A DNA stretch of 64,000 nt from Scortum barcoo (lineage: Eukaryota > Chordata > Actinopteri > Centrarchiformes > Terapontidae): the NCBI GenBank assembly GCA_023238725.1, contig CM041531.1, forward strand, positions 21,621,643-21,685,642, written 5' to 3'. Positions 10,930 to 24,700 of the stretch are shown here, piece after piece (within the stretch, counting starts at the first letter, position 1; every line of letters begins with the position of its first letter). The position numbers and the translations under genes are program-made. Below the pieces are notes generated by a model. It was not told the origin of the DNA. It ran no database searches and saw only the letters and a program-made list of their open reading frames with translations.

Positions 10930-12670
10930 AGAGGATCTCTCTCCTTCAACCCTCATATGAAGTGTACAGGAACAATATATCATAATGTACATACACTTTT
11001 ATTTGTATTAGACACAGTAGGCTGTGCCCTTCTAGTATGTACTCCCCAATGGACTTGTTGTGTATAATCGTTATTAGAGACTGAGTAGAAGCCCAGAGAG
11101 GTTTTATTTATATAGTTACAGAGTATTTATATGTTATTTATCGTCTTAAATCCCATTTTAAGAAAAAGTTATTTTTAACCACAGAAAAAACAGATGAGAG
11201 AGTATACAGACATGCTATGTAGTCATATCCTAATGGGAACGTGCAGTATAAAAAGGCTCTCATTTATGAGAGATGGTGGTCACATTTGACACATGATGAT
11301 CAACTTCCACTTTTCTGCTCAGACGTCAAAGTCCAAAGAGAGAAGTTGTCACTTGTCTTAAAACGTTCTGCCTGATTCTTCTTTGTGTTTGTTAAAGGTT
11401 AAAAGTAATACAGAAGTCTGCTAATCCACTATCTGCATGATCATTCATTTAAAGTTGTAATCCCTAATCTTTCAGTCCTGCTCCATTTTAATCCAGTGCG
11501 GGAATGGTGGACTCTGCCACTAACACTGAAAATGACTAATTAGTGTAAATGCATTGAGTGGCTTATGCAGGGAAAATGGCGTCCATCAAAAATTGGATTT
11601 GATTTCATGGAAATCTTGGGGATTCAAACTTTAAGGTTTTAATATAAATCCACTTCTCAAAACTTCCAAAACTAGAAATGAAGGGGGTGAAAAGTGGGAC
11701 TGCTGTAGTGGCTAAAGTTGAATCATGTGCTCTGATGTTTTATGTAGCCACTGAATGATGAAGATTTGGAAGAGTTGGAGTCAAACTGAAATGAGGTTAC
11801 CTGCTGATTTTCTGACTGAGCTAGGATGTGTTTTTCAGTTTGGAGAGAGATGGGTTTTTATGCTTTGCTTATCATCACCTTACTCCCCTGGTGGGCAACA
11901 TGATGTATATACAGGATAAGCACCGGGCAGTGTATGTAGCAGATGTAACCAATATTGAGCCACTTCAGGAAGTTAAATTCCCAGCTTCTACACTCAGACA
12001 CTGAGAGCATAGTTTTTACGGTTAATCCTCTTTGGCCAGTGCATTATGGTTTTTGCCTTAATCATGAAATGGATTATATACCACAAAAGTATGTAAACTA
12101 TTTTGTTCTACAATTTGCCAATGAAGCAGAAATATTTGCTGTGTACAATATCGTGTACAGGCAGTCTGATGCATTTCCTAACGTGCAATGTGTTAAAAAC
12201 ATATCCCTCGAAATGTGTTATCCTTATGATCGTTCAACTCTGTAATAACTTTTCTGTGTATGATACTTCAAAACAAACGTTGAAAACAACTTATAAGTGT
12301 AACACATTCTGTATCCTGTCTATTCCGACGTGTTAGCAGGACCTATACAGTAGTAATATTGTGCTTATTCTTGGAATATTTATAGGTATTTTTTACAGGC
12401 TTTGTATAGAAAAACACTTAAAGCTTAAGTGGCAGGCATGTACCACTTTCACGTGTTCAAATCAAATCTATATCTTAGAACAGTATGTGTACTGTATTTA
12501 AACCCCACCCTTGCACATGAATCTTTACCCTCTAACAGGCACATCAGATGTTTGCAACGAGCAATACCCAGTGGTATGAGAATTATCTTTCAGTCTATTT
12601 CAACAGCTTGAGTAGTATTTCCAGTTTTGTATAAAAGTGTATTCTTTCCTGATTACCTCTTGTTAATAAA
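10930..12670 (+). other. rasgrf1: rasgrf1 3' untranslated region
   Basis: About 1.7 kb between the rasgrf1 stop and the first good poly(A) signal downstream. It is AT-rich, with several ATTTA pentamers and no exon or repeat that I recognise. The long uninterrupted UTR is inferred from the absence of an earlier AATAAA and the next gene starting at 12874. Confidence 0.6.
12665..12670 (+). terminator. Poly(A) signal AATAAA, rasgrf1
   Basis: AATAAA followed within about 40 bases by TG-rich sequence, and 200 bases ahead of the ctsh start codon. It is the natural 3' end of rasgrf1. Confidence 0.6.
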
Positions 12671-12731
12671 TCTATTCTTTCTCAGGGGGAGAAGTGTCTC
12701 TGAGGCTGCCATGATTGTTTTCACTGTAAAC

Positions 12732-12752
12732 TGTGTGTGTGTGTGTGTGTGT
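12732..12752 (+). repeat. (GT)n microsatellite in ctsh promoter region
   Basis: About ten GT units, roughly 120 bases upstream of the ctsh ATG. Confidence 0.85.
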
Positions 12753-12828
12753 TGCTGAGGGCAGATCAGAGGGGTGGCACAGGAAAGGAGGGGGGTGTCG
12801 GTCTGAGTAAGTGTTACAAAAGGGAGCA

Positions 12829-12838
12829 GTCATGTGAC
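12829..12838 (+). promoter_or_regulatory. M-box / CLEAR-like E-box upstream of ctsh
   Basis: GTCATGTGAC, ending 35 bases before the ctsh ATG. It contains the MITF/TFE M-box core TCATGTGA and differs by one base from the palindromic CLEAR element GTCACGTGAC bound by TFEB at lysosomal genes. The location in front of a lysosomal protease makes a TFE-family site plausible. It may lie in the 5' UTR, since the transcription start is unknown. Confidence 0.5.
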
Positions 12839-12873
12839 TCCCTCACAGCTTAGAGGAGTCTGCAGGGGGAAGC

Positions 12874-15800
12874 ATGGCGCTCAGCTCTGTGTGGTTTATC
12901 ACCACCCTCTTCACTTCAGTTTATCTGACACCGATCATCTTACTGGAAGGTAAGGAAACACTCAGGAGGTTTAATTGTTGCGTATGTGAGTCATTTATTC
13001 TCGTTAATAATGATGTTAGTCACTGTTGTCTTGCAGTAGTAGGTCATTTGTTTTTTAAGGCAGACAGATGAACAACAGGTGCTGACAGACAAACAGGCTA
13101 CAATGATCCTCTGTGTCTGTGGTGAACAAAAAGGGGAGAAGTGTATTTACTGAAGTAATCAATGGCTGTACTGCAGTATAAACCATGGCACGGAAACGCA
13201 GACAATGTAATCTAATTAAAATGTAGGTAAAGTATCAAACGTAAAGCGCTCATAATGGAGAAAATGTCTGCTGTTATGTTATTATTATTGTACAGTATAT
13301 GCATCCATTTATTTTTATACCATTTATTTTTATTCATATACTGCACTGTATTTTATGTTTACATTCTTAATCTCAAATCTTAATCTGCAGAGTAACTACT
13401 GACTACAGCTGTCAGATAAATGGTGTAACAATTCTCCTTATATAGTAGAAGATGAAATATATAATGAAATACTCAGTACCTCAACTCTCTATTTACATAT
13501 AGTATTTGAGTAAATGCACATAGTTACATTTCTGTATCATAAATAGCTTCAGGACTGAGTTTGAGTCTGAGTTTGATTACTTGGCTGCTTTATTAACTAA
13601 CTGTTTCACTCTGTCCTGTCAGAGGAATATCTCTTCAAACAGTGGATATCACAGGTATGTACATCCCAACACATAACATGGTTACTGACCACTCACACCT
13701 CATTGTCTTGTGAATTAATTTATACTGAATGATTTTACTACAGACTTATTAAAAGTCTTTCCTCTTTATATGCTGTTACATTTCTGGTTTTGACGTGCAG
13801 CACAACAAAGTTTACAACACTCAGGAGTTTTACCACCGGCTCCACGTCTTCACTGAGAATAAGAGGCTCATCGATCATCATAATGCTGGGAATCACTCCT
13901 TCACAAGTACAGTACAGTTCTGCACTGACTCCTGTCCCATAATATGTTGATTATTACTGCAGATACTGCATGGTCAGCTCTCTTTGAAAAACTTAATGGT
14001 TATGAAAGGCATGCATGTTCTCACAAGTTTTTCTTTTTCAAATCCAGTGGGCCTGAATCAGTTTTCAGACATGACATTTGAGGAATTCAGGAAATCATTT
14101 CTTTTGACAGAACCTCAGGTATGATACGTCTTACAAAACAACACAGTTCATGCAGCTGGTGCTTTTATATACATGTGGATTACAATCTTTTCATCCTGGT
14201 CTCTTGTAGAACTGCTCGGCCACCAAAGGAGGTCATGTCAGCAGTGCCAGTCCAAACCCAGAGTTTATAGACTGGAGGATAAAAGGCAACTTTGTGACCC
14301 CTGTGAAAAACCAGGTATCCTAACATGAGGCTGAACAGCCTGAAAAGTAGAACCATGACCTAGAGAGAGAATCAGGACTACAGCAGGGACATTAATATAA
14401 GGATGTGAATAAACTTCCTGCTAATTTTCATCAGAAACTGGAACAGCGTGTTATACATATTTGTGCAAATTAATAAATGCAGATGAATCAGGTAATAAAT
14501 AACATTGTATTTGTGCTCTTTTGTCAGTACAGTTAGCAGTTTCTTAGCTGCCAAAGAAGTAATGAGGTGAACTGCATTGTAAATTGACATCCTGTATGTT
14601 TTTAATGTTACAGTATATTCTTTGATGAGAAGTTAACTGAGTACTCAGCAATTTAATAATAGTACTACAATGTTGGTGAACTTGTGAGAGACAGATTACA
14701 AAAAACATTAAAATCCATGTATCAGAGGTGGAGATGTAGACTTACTGTTGATCCTACATTTCCAATATGTGAGTAGTCCATATTTTCAGTTTGTCACACT
14801 GACTTGTTTGAGTTATATTGTGTTTGCATCTTCAGGGTCACTGTGGCAGCTGCTGGACCTTCTCTACCACCGGTTGTTTGGAGTCAGTGAATGCTATCGC
14901 TACCGGGAAGCTAATACCTCTGGTGAGCTCTGTCTGGCTTTTACTTTGTAATACTTAACTCATTCATCAAAGACATCTGTGACGTTCGGGTTACATCCAG
15001 GCCGAGACATCTCAAGGGATCCACTTTCTCACAAGGATAAAACAGAAGTCGTACTTGAAGAAGAATGTCTGATTTACAGTCTGTTTCTTTGGATGATTAG
15101 ATCCAGTGTCATTATTAACTGTAGTACAGTGTCATTGCTGCGTGTAAATGCTTGATGTTTTCTGTACTAGTCTGAGCAGCAGCTGATTGACTGTGCCAAA
15201 AACTTCAACAATCATGGATGCATGGGGTAAGTAAATGAAGTTTCTAGTTTTTATATAAGATATTATATGTCATTTCATTATATTAATAACAAGGGGACAC
15301 TACCTGGTTTATTTCAGTGGGCTCCCCAGCCAGGCATTTGAGTACATCAAATACAACAACGGTCTTATGACAGAGGAGGACTACCCCTACAAAGGCCATG
15401 TATGACTTCTCTGGAGGAATTTCTCATTATTATTTTCTAATGTGAAATAACTGAATTTTATCCCTCCTGTTTTAGGATGACTCTTGTCATTTTGAGCCTG
15501 CACTTGCGGCTGCGTTTGTCCTGGATGTTGTCAACATAACAAGTGTGAGTGAACCAGTGTACAACAAGTGAGGTAACATTGTGCGAGAAACTGCACAAGA
15601 GCCCTCTGAGAAATTACTGCTGGGTCCCAAATCGGGTGCAGTTAGCTGTGTCTTTGTTGGTAACAAGATAAGAAGAAGAAACATGAAGCTGCTCTTTTGG
15701 TAAAGGCAAATTAGTTTATTATAATTGTGTGCCACTGTGCCACTGTTACTACAACTAGGTTGCTAACATTTCAGTGACTTTATTATAATCCTCCATCCAT

Positions 15801-17043
15801 AGAATGATGAAAAGGCCATGGTTGATGCTGTGGCCAGGCTCAACCCAGTGTCCTTTGCCTTTGACGTCACGGCTGACTTCATGCACTACAAAGAAGGGGT
15901 TTACTCCAGGTGAGCCAACTCAAACAAAAAAGACAAGCATGTTTGTATTTAGTGTTTCCACAAATAACAAGTGGTCAGAAATATTCTGACTGTGCCCACT
16001 GGGGTTATGTCTTTTTTTGCATTATGGAAATATTTACAGTACATTAATGGGATTTTTGTCTTAATGATACAGCAGCACTGAAGCTATTCAGTCACAAAAG
16101 AGGATTATGGAAGTAAAAAGGCTGCCAGTGAAATCTGCAGTGACCAAAATCTTGTGATGTGACAGAAATCTTTAAAAGGTTTGAATAACTATGCTGAAAA
16201 GCTGGAATACAATTCTTCCTCTGTATGTTAAGCATCCATTAATGTTTGCTTTGTCAGATTTAGTATAGTTACCTGTTTCCTGTCGGACCAGACCAGAATA
16301 AAAGTACTGTGCTAACAAACCTTTCATCACCCAGTGTGTTGCCTGCTGGTGTGGAACATGTCCATCCCTAATAAGAAGCTATTCATAAGTTGACCACTGT
16401 GATGGCCTGATGGCTAATTTGTTATGGTGCTTACAGTTATGAGTGCTCAACTTTCTGCCCTCTCTATTATAACTGTGCTGAGAAGAGTACAACATTTTAG
16501 CCATGTGCGATGTTTTGGACCTGGTAGTTTTTTAAATGTTTTAATCTTAGATTTTGTTTATTTTCAGCCTGTATGTTTTTTTCTGTTTCCTGGCTCTGTC
16601 TTGTAATAAAAATATCCAGGGAATGCTACACAACACGTCTTTGCATAGGCAGGATGTGATATGATATTGAAGGAGGATGGCAGCCCACTCACCCTACAAA
16701 AGACATGTACTCTCATTGATCTAAAAGCATCAGTGCTGTCTGTTTAGCACTGAGTGTAAGAGCACAGCAGACAAGGTGAATCATGCCGTCCTGGCTGTGG
16801 GTTATGGTGTTGAAGAGAGCGGCACGCCATATTGGATTGTGAAGAACTCTTGGGGCACAGCCTGGGGAATGGACGGGTAAATATAGTCTGCGTCTGTTTG
16901 CATTTCACTGCGATGACCTGTTTCAGCTTTCACATCTCATGGACACTTTTCTTTTTTACTCCATCAGATATTTTTTGATCGAGCGAGGAAGGAACATGTG
17001 CGGACTGGCTGCGTGCTCCTCCTACCCTTTACCTTTAGACTGA
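12874..17043 (+). CDS. ctsh: Cathepsin H (lysosomal cysteine aminopeptidase), complete, 12 exons
   Basis: Papain-family (C1) lysosomal cysteine protease with aminopeptidase activity. Exons: 12874-12949, 13623-13654, 13801-13906, 14048-14118, 14210-14314, 14836-14922, 15171-15226, 15318-15399, 15476-15544, 15803-15909, 16748-16876, 16968-17043. They join in frame to 331 aa; human CTSH is about 335. Residues 1 to about 22 form a hydrophobic signal peptide. The propeptide carries an ERFNIN-like helix and the NQFSDMTFEEF motif. The cathepsin H mini-chain EPQNCSAT, which caps the active site and gives aminopeptidase character, spans exons 4 and 5. Catalytic residues are visible: Gln in VKNQGHCG, Cys in CGSCWTFS, His in VNHAVLAVGYG and Asn in VKNSWG. 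The structural GCMGGLPSQAFEYI motif is present. The start is the only ATG that gives a signal peptide. The gene looks intact. Its longest intron, 15910-16747, holds nothing I recognise. Confidence 0.97.
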
Positions 17044-17800
17044 GGAGTAACACCCCAACGAGGTGGAGGATAAAAACTCAGGAAAATGTCACCCAGAGAC
17101 AAAAATGAATGAAGTGAACGTGAGGGGAGGTTTGTGTGCTTTTTTGTTCCCTCAAGTGTTTTATGTAAAAGTTTGATTTCTGATTTGATGCACCATCAGT
17201 ATCATCACATCAGATCTTCCCAGTGCAGCTAAGGTCTTTGTCTTCCAGTCAAAGGTTTCACTGAAACTGATCTGGCTCATCAGATTACTCAGATCACATG
17301 TCATAACCAAATACAGATTGCTTTTCCCTCACTGCGTTTGGGATATATATTTTATATACAATCTTTTCCAATTAGTTACAAGTATTAAATCTTTGTGTGT
17401 CAAACTTTTAACTTGACCGAGTTGTGCCAGTCATACTCAAAAATATAAAGTGAGCCTGTGCTGAAGCTTAGACCGTGCAGTACTTACCAACGGGCCTGTA
17501 AAATCAGTTATCTGACATCTGCCTGCTGTTGCACTGAGCCATAGACATCCCTGTAGACCAGTGAGATCATGTTATTTCAAATCATCCATGGATCATTGAT
17601 TTAACTCTTCAATGAACGGCCTCTCAATGGGTCTGTAAGGACTAATCAGGAGTGTAAAAAAACAGTCTACAGTTTTCTATCTTCTCTGACCTGCTCAGAT
17701 TCAACAAACTTTATAAAAGACAGTGTACAAAAGGAACATTCAGTAGTCAGCTTGTATTTCAAGCAATTGTATGTTTTAGTTTTAATGTTTTGTCATTAAA
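17044..17800 (+). other. ctsh: ctsh 3' untranslated region with poly(A) signal
   Basis: AT-rich non-coding sequence after the ctsh stop. An ATTAAA signal lies at 17795-17800, followed by TTTGGTTGT-type GT-rich sequence. No repeat or exon recognised. Confidence 0.6.
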
Positions 17801-18146
17801 CAATTTTCCTCTTACACTCCTTTGGTTGTATTTTCTTTATTTATGATGATTTTGTTGTGTGCACCAAGTTGTTTCTCTACTGAGGAAACTATTTTCTATT
17901 TTAACTCTAATGACAATATTGTTGGCTTTATGAGTCAATAGTTTAATTGATTTGGATCTATTTTTCACGCATGAATAACAAAGATAAGAATTATTTGTAT
18001 TATCTGTATTATAATTATAATTATTATCTAAGTTATTTCAGCTTTCTGCTGACTGCTAAGACTCAAACATACCAAATGGTGGCGACATCATCACTGTCTG
18101 AGACCGGAACCAAGAGACCACATGTCAATCAAATCACAGGGCGTTC

Positions 18147-18300
18147 ATTGGCTGCTGCCGGCAGGAAACATTACGACGTCAGCAGCTAACCAATGAGCTG
18201 CCAGGATTCTGTTGCACAACATAGAGGGCGGGGCTAGTTACAAAACACTTCCCGCGTGTGGCGCCAATTATTTTCCTCCAAATCTCACATAACACCGCGA
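18147..18300 (+). promoter_or_regulatory. wdr76: Probable wdr76 core promoter with CCAAT and E2F-like sites
   Basis: The 240 bases ahead of the wdr76 ATG are GC-richer than their surroundings. They hold an inverted CCAAT box (ATTGG, 18147-18151), a direct CCAAT (18190-18194), an E2F-like TTCCCGCG at 18249-18256 and GCGCCAAT at 18261-18268. No TATA box is evident. Paired CCAAT boxes plus E2F elements are typical of S-phase genes, which fits the known cell-cycle expression of WDR76. The stretch between 17801 and here holds nothing else I recognise. Confidence 0.55.
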
Positions 18301-18385
18301 TTATTAGCCAGGAAGTGTTTGAACATCACTTTCCTGTTGTTCTCTCCAAGAAATACTTAATACACATCGTTACAAGAGCACCAAT

Positions 18386-18713
18386 ATGACGACAAGACGA
18401 ACAAAACGCGAAGCTGTTGTGAAGCTCGAGTTGCTGGTGAGTTCCTGCATTTTTTTTATGTGGTGTCAATCAAACTATCACCGGTGTTAGCGAGCTGTGA
18501 AATAACATCCACATTAGCACGGTTAAACTAATTTAAGACTATTTAGTTAGTGAGATAAACACCAGCAAGTGTTATGTCAAGTGAAAGTGTGAGTTTCTTC
18601 GGTGGAAAATTTGAACGACGCTGTGTTTTCTTTAGCTGGTTGATGGTTGTTTTTATTGGTTTCCCCCTTTGTTTTACTCATGATCAGTATAGTATATATA
18701 TATGACGCAGTGG

Positions 18714-18792
<79 letters not shown>

Positions 18793-21700
18793 TATATAAC
18801 GGTGGTGACTATTTGCAGATTGTTAATGATGCACACCTTGCAGGAGATGACCCCTGTGGACCTGGAGGCTTCAGTCCGACGATCATCACGAAGCACGCTG
18901 GCACCCAAACGCCTCCAATACTCACCTGAAGAGAGCAAAGCTGAGACACCCAGCAAGAAAAGGGTCAGAGACACTTAAGAAACACACACAAAAACAATCA
19001 TATATAACATCAGACTTACATCAGAGGAGTTAACATGCTCTTATTTTGGTCACAGAAAACACAAGCGCCCAATGATAAAAACGGGCAGGATGACAGAGTG
19101 GACATTAAAAAGAAGGAGGAGGACTCACATGTTGAAAACAGTGATGTGGAGCGCTCATATGTAAGTCTGAAAACACCCTGCACAGTTCATCATGGACACT
19201 GTGCTTTTATTCACCAAATGTCTGTAAGCTTTGTTGCAACATGTCCAAATGTGAGCATGTCAAATAGACAGTAACGTTTTCAGCTCCTACATGACTTGTG
19301 GAGTGAAGTTACTGGATGTGTCTGCAGAGCATCAGTGCCGTGTGTCTTGTTTCACAGGGAGGGCTCTCTGCGTACGAGCTGGAGCGCCTGGAGAACATCA
19401 GGCAAAACCAAGCATTCCTGTCGTCCATCAACTTGTTCAAGGTAGGCAGACAGGTGGGGGTTGTCCCAGCCTTGGGGGTCACCTCCCCCCATTAATCCGA
19501 GAGCAAATGACTGGAATGACTACCAATTAACAACACATCAACAGTCCAGATGAACTAGATCCTTATTTTTGTGCTTATAATATGTAAATGCCAAAGGTGT
19601 TTTCGTGAATTCTGAAAGTGTGAATGCATTGTGTTTACTGTGTGCAACTTGTGCAACTTGTGTGCAACATAGGATGGGCTGTAATAGTTGGGTTTTTTTT
19701 GTTTTTTATTTCATCAAAAAGGTAACCGAGGAGATGAGGCAGTTGACACGACCAAAGCCCTCGCAGAGGGGTCTCATGAGGTACAGTAGTTAAATAAAGG
19801 GAGATAACTACTGAGATCTTAATTCACTGTTTAGATGTTTAGATTTTGCAATAAAATGGTGGACATGGGGAGAGGCATGACAGCTGTGCTGATTGATGAA
19901 ATGTTCAACTGGACTTCACTGCATGTACATCATTCATTATACTGCTTTCCTTATGTAAAATGTGCTTGGGAATGTGCGGTTTTTGTTTGATTTAAACAAG
20001 TGAAGCAGAATTAATACTGAAACAGGAAATTAATTTGTTATGTGCAAAAAAAGTAATCTGGCAGGTCTGATAGTAGTGTATCCAGTTGCATAGTTTTTTC
20101 TCTTTCATGCCACTCAAAGTTGATCACTTTTCCCCTTATTTCTAAATTTATTTTTTATTTTATTTACTTTACTTTACATATCAGATATCAGTAGATATCA
20201 GTTTGGACTTTCGTTTTTAGTTCTAAGAAAAAGCTCTCAGAAGTCACAGTCTCCTCTTGATGTCACTGTAATGCTGTTTCTGTGGATGCAGGTTACAAGC
20301 TGGTGTAAAAGAAGTGCTGCCAGCTCGCAAATCCCTGCGTCTCCAAAATAAAGAGGCAGAGGTCTTGACCCTTCCTCCTGAACCCAGAGGAACGCTGATC
20401 TATGAACAGGTAGTTGCATATAAGTAACTTAATGTTAAATATCATTGATGCTACTCTGTCTGTTTGTTTATCGGCCATTTCTCTGTCCTGCTGGTCTTTT
20501 TTTTTTTTTTATTACTTTGTTGCTCACCTCAGTTAATTTACTTGCTTTAAAGTCTTCCCGAGTCAAGAAGCCGCCCGGCCCTCTGCCCATGGATCCAATC
20601 AATATAGAAGAGGGAAGCAAGCTGCCTCCTCAACTTCTTGAGCTCTGCTCCGAGGTAGGAGTTGTCTTTCTTGGCTAATTCAATGTTTCGTATTCTCATT
20701 ACATCATAGTTAATTAGTCTTTTTTTTTTACTTTTATTTGATTTTCTTTGTAAACTGTAAATTAATGCAGTGCTATTTAACCACTAGCACAAGAATACAG
20801 GATAATATTTTTAAACCTAAACAATCTAACTAATCCTCTTATTGATGCCTCAAAGGCTTTGGAGAGGTCTAACCCTGAGATATGTCTTTGCCAGTTATGT
20901 ATTGCTCCTTACTTATGGTGCTTCTCAATCTATTACTAAATCTTAAAAACCTTTCATTTTCATAGGATTCAAAAGAAGAAAAGAAGATGGGTCTTGATCT
21001 GAAAGAGTAAGCTTGTTTCCAGCCTTTAACTCTGACCGCTCCAACCCCTGTAGGCATATTAGCTACCTTTTGGCTATTTCATTCATGGCCACATGACTGC
21101 TGAAAACTTTCATGCAGGCAGACAAAAATCTACACTGGTGTCTTCCCTCAGGTATCGCGCCGCCCTTACGAGCATGAGCATAACTGAGGACCGAGTGGCC
21201 AAAGTGGTGAAGGACCGCATCTTCTCCGCTGCCTTCCACCCCTGCACCAGCAGCCTGTTGATGGCTGCAGGAGACAAGTGGGGGAAAGTTGGACTCTGGA
21301 AGCTAGTGAGTTTTCTTTGTACCGTTCTTAAAGATATTGTAAAATGGTATGTGGCCACTAGATGGCAGGAGGTGGGCTGTAGAACAAGCTTGCAGCAACA
21401 AGGTCTTGAGATACTTGAGTGTCCACTGGGATGTTCTTACTGTTTTGCACTTTTGGTAACAATAACACAGCAACAGGCAAGAAGTCAGATACACGTACTA
21501 AAAAGTCACAACTGTTTCATGTCATATGACTAGATTAGGCAACAAAACTCAGTATTTTTGTTTTTCTGTTTTGCATGTGTGTATTCCTTCAGGGTGGGGA
21601 TTGGCACGATGATGGCGTGCTGCTCTTTGAGCCCCACACTCGTCCTGTGGGCTGTATGGCGTTCTCCAAGGCTCATCCCACGCACCTGCTGAGCCTCAGC

Positions 21701-24700
21701 TATGATGGATCTCTACGCTGCATGGACATAGAGAAGGCCATCTTTGATGATGTGAGATAACTTTTGTTCATTATAAATGTTCTTTTAACATTTTTATTCT
21801 AAAGGTTGTTTGTATGAATGCAAATTTAAAAAGTTAAAACTTGTGTAAAGACATTTAATCTAAGTTCAAAGTCCCCCTTCATGAGTTGATGATAATTTGT
21901 TCGTTGCAGGTATATGACATTGATGATGGCCTGAAAGCCTTTGACTTCATGTCACATGACTGTTCGACACTAGTGGTTGGGAACTGGTATGGAGGAGTTG
22001 CCATCGTCGACAGGCGCACAGCAGGGTATCCATCCATCCATCCATCTTCTTCCGCTTATCCGGGACCGGGTCATGGAGGCTGCAGTCCTGAGCAGTCCGA
22101 GGTGTTCCAGGCACATGCCTGGAACACCTCCCTAAGAGGAAGGTGTCTAGGGGGCATCCGAAACAGATGCCCGAATCACCTAAGCTGACTCCTCTTGATG
22201 TGAAGGAGCAGCGGTTCTACTCCGAGCTCCTCCCGAGTGACTGAGCTTCTCACCCCTATCTCTAAGGGAGCTGCCCAGCCACCCTGCGGGAGGAAACTCA
22301 TTTCGGCAGCTTGTATCCACGATCTTGTCTTTTCGGTCATTACCCAAAGATCATGACCATAAGTGAGAGCGGGAGCGAAGACTGACTGGTAAATTGAGAG
22401 CTTTGCTGCTTTCGACTTAGCTCCTTCTTCACCACGACAGTTCGGTACACACTGACCGCATAACTGCGGAGGCTGCTGCACCAATCCGCCTGTCAATCTC
22501 ACGCTCCATCTTATCCCTTCACTCGTGAACAAGACAGACCCGAGATACTTGAACTTGAACTTCCTCCACTTGAGGCAGGACCTCTCCACCCCCACCTGGA
22601 GAGGGCATGCCACCCTTTTCCGGTCAGAGAACCATGGCCTCCGGATTTGGAGGTGCTGATTCTCATCCCAGCCGCTTCACACTCTCGGCTGCAAACCGCC
22701 CCAGTACATGCTGAAGGTCCTGGTTTGATGAAGCCAACAGGACAACATCATCTGCAAAAAGCAGAGATGAAATCCTGTGGTTCCCAAAACTGGACTCCCT
22801 CCGGCCCCATTGGCTACTACCTAGAAATCCTGTCCATAAAGATTATGAACAGAACCGGTGAGAAAGGGCAGCCCTGCCGGAGTCCAACATGCACTGGGAA
22901 CAGGTCTGACTTACTGCCGGCAATGCGAGAACCAAGCTCCTGCTCTCGGCCCTTAGCAAAGGGCCCCGGATTGACCCCATACTTGCAGAGCACCTCCCCA
23001 CAGAATACCACAAGGGACATGGTCGAATGCCTTCTCCAGATCTACAAAGCACATGTGGACTGGTTGGGCAAACTCCCATAAACCCTCAAGCACCCTGTGT
23101 AGGTATAGAGCTGGTCCAGTATTCCACGACCCGGGACAAAAACCATATTGTTCCTCCTGAATCTGAGGTTCGACTATCAGCCGAATTCTCCTCTCCAGTA
23201 CCCTAGCATGGAGACCGTCCCGGGGAGGCTGAGAAGTGTGATCCCCCTGTAGTTGGAACACACTCTCTGGTTCCCCCTTTTTAAAAAGAGGGACCACCAC
23301 CCCAGTTTGCCACTCCAGAGGTACTGTCCCCGACCTCCATGCAATGCTGCAGAGGCTTGTCAGCCAAGACAGCCCCACAACATCCAGAGACTTGAGGTAC
23401 TCAGGGCGGATCTCATCCACCCCGGCGCCTTGCCACCGAGGAGCTCACTGAAACTACCTCACTGACTTCGGCTTGGGTGAAGTTTCACCTCAGAGTCCCC
23501 AACCTCCGCTTCCTCAGTGGAAGGCGTGTTGGTGGGATTGAGGAGATCCTCAAGTATTCCTTCCACCGTCCAACAATGTCCCCAGTTGAGGTCAAGCAGC
23601 TCCCCACCCTTTGCACTGTAAACAGTGTTGGCAGAGTACTTTGACCGTCTTCCTCCATGGCCTCACCAAACTCCTCCCAGACCAGAGTTTTTACCTCTAG
23701 GACCAGGCCCAGGCTACAGCTTGCTTGGCCTGCCGGTACCCGTCAACTGCGTCAGGAGTCCCACAGGCCAACATGGTCTGATAGGACTCCTTCCTTCAGC
23801 TTGACACTGTATCCCTTACTTCCGGTGTCCACCACCACGGGTTCAGGGGTTGCCGCCACGACAGGCAACAGAGACCTTGCGTCCACAAGCTTCGAACTTC
23901 CGCATTGACAGTGGAGGCAGAGAACATGGTCCACTGGGACTCAATGTGTCCCCAGCCTCCCTTGGAATCTGTGAGAAGTCCTCCCAGAGGTGGGAGTTGA
24001 AGACCTTCCCTGACAGAGGGCTCGGCCAGACGTTCCCAACAGACCCTCACAATATGTTTGGGTCTGCCAGGTCTGTCCAACTTCCTCCTCCTCTGTGCCA
24101 GCGGATCCAACTCACCACCAGGTGGTGATCGGTTGACAGCTCAGCCCCTCTCTTTACCCGAGTGTCCAAGACATACGGCCGGAGATCAGATGAAACAACA
24201 ACAAAGTTGATTATCGACCTCCGGCCTAGGGTGTCCTGGTGCCACGTGCACTGATGGACACCCTTATGCTTCGAACATGGTGTTCGTTATGGACAAACTG
24301 TGACTAGCATACAGAAGTCCAATAACAGAACACGCTCGCTCAGGTTCAGATTGGGGAGGCCGTTCCTCCCAATCACCTCCCTCTAGGTATCACTGTCGTT
24401 GCCCACGTGAGCGTTGAAGTCCCCCAGTAGAACAATGGAGTCCCCAGTCGGAGCACTATCAAGTACCCCTCCCAGGGGACTCCAAGAAGGCCGGGTACTC
24501 TGTACTGCTGTTCAGGCCCGTGAACACAAACAAGAGCAAGAGACCTATCTCCGACCGAAGGCGCAGGGAAGCGACCCTCCTCCTTCCTGAACTCCAACAC
24601 ACGGCAGCTGGGCTGGGGAGCCATAAGCAAGCCCACACCAGCTTGCCGCCACTCACCCTGGGCAACTCCAGAGTAGTGGAGAGCCCAGCAGGGTACCGTG

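Noticed and set aside
18815..18843. Alternative wdr76 exon 2 acceptor after ATTTGCAG
   Set aside because: It would add 25 bases and shift the frame; the acceptor at 18843 keeps it.
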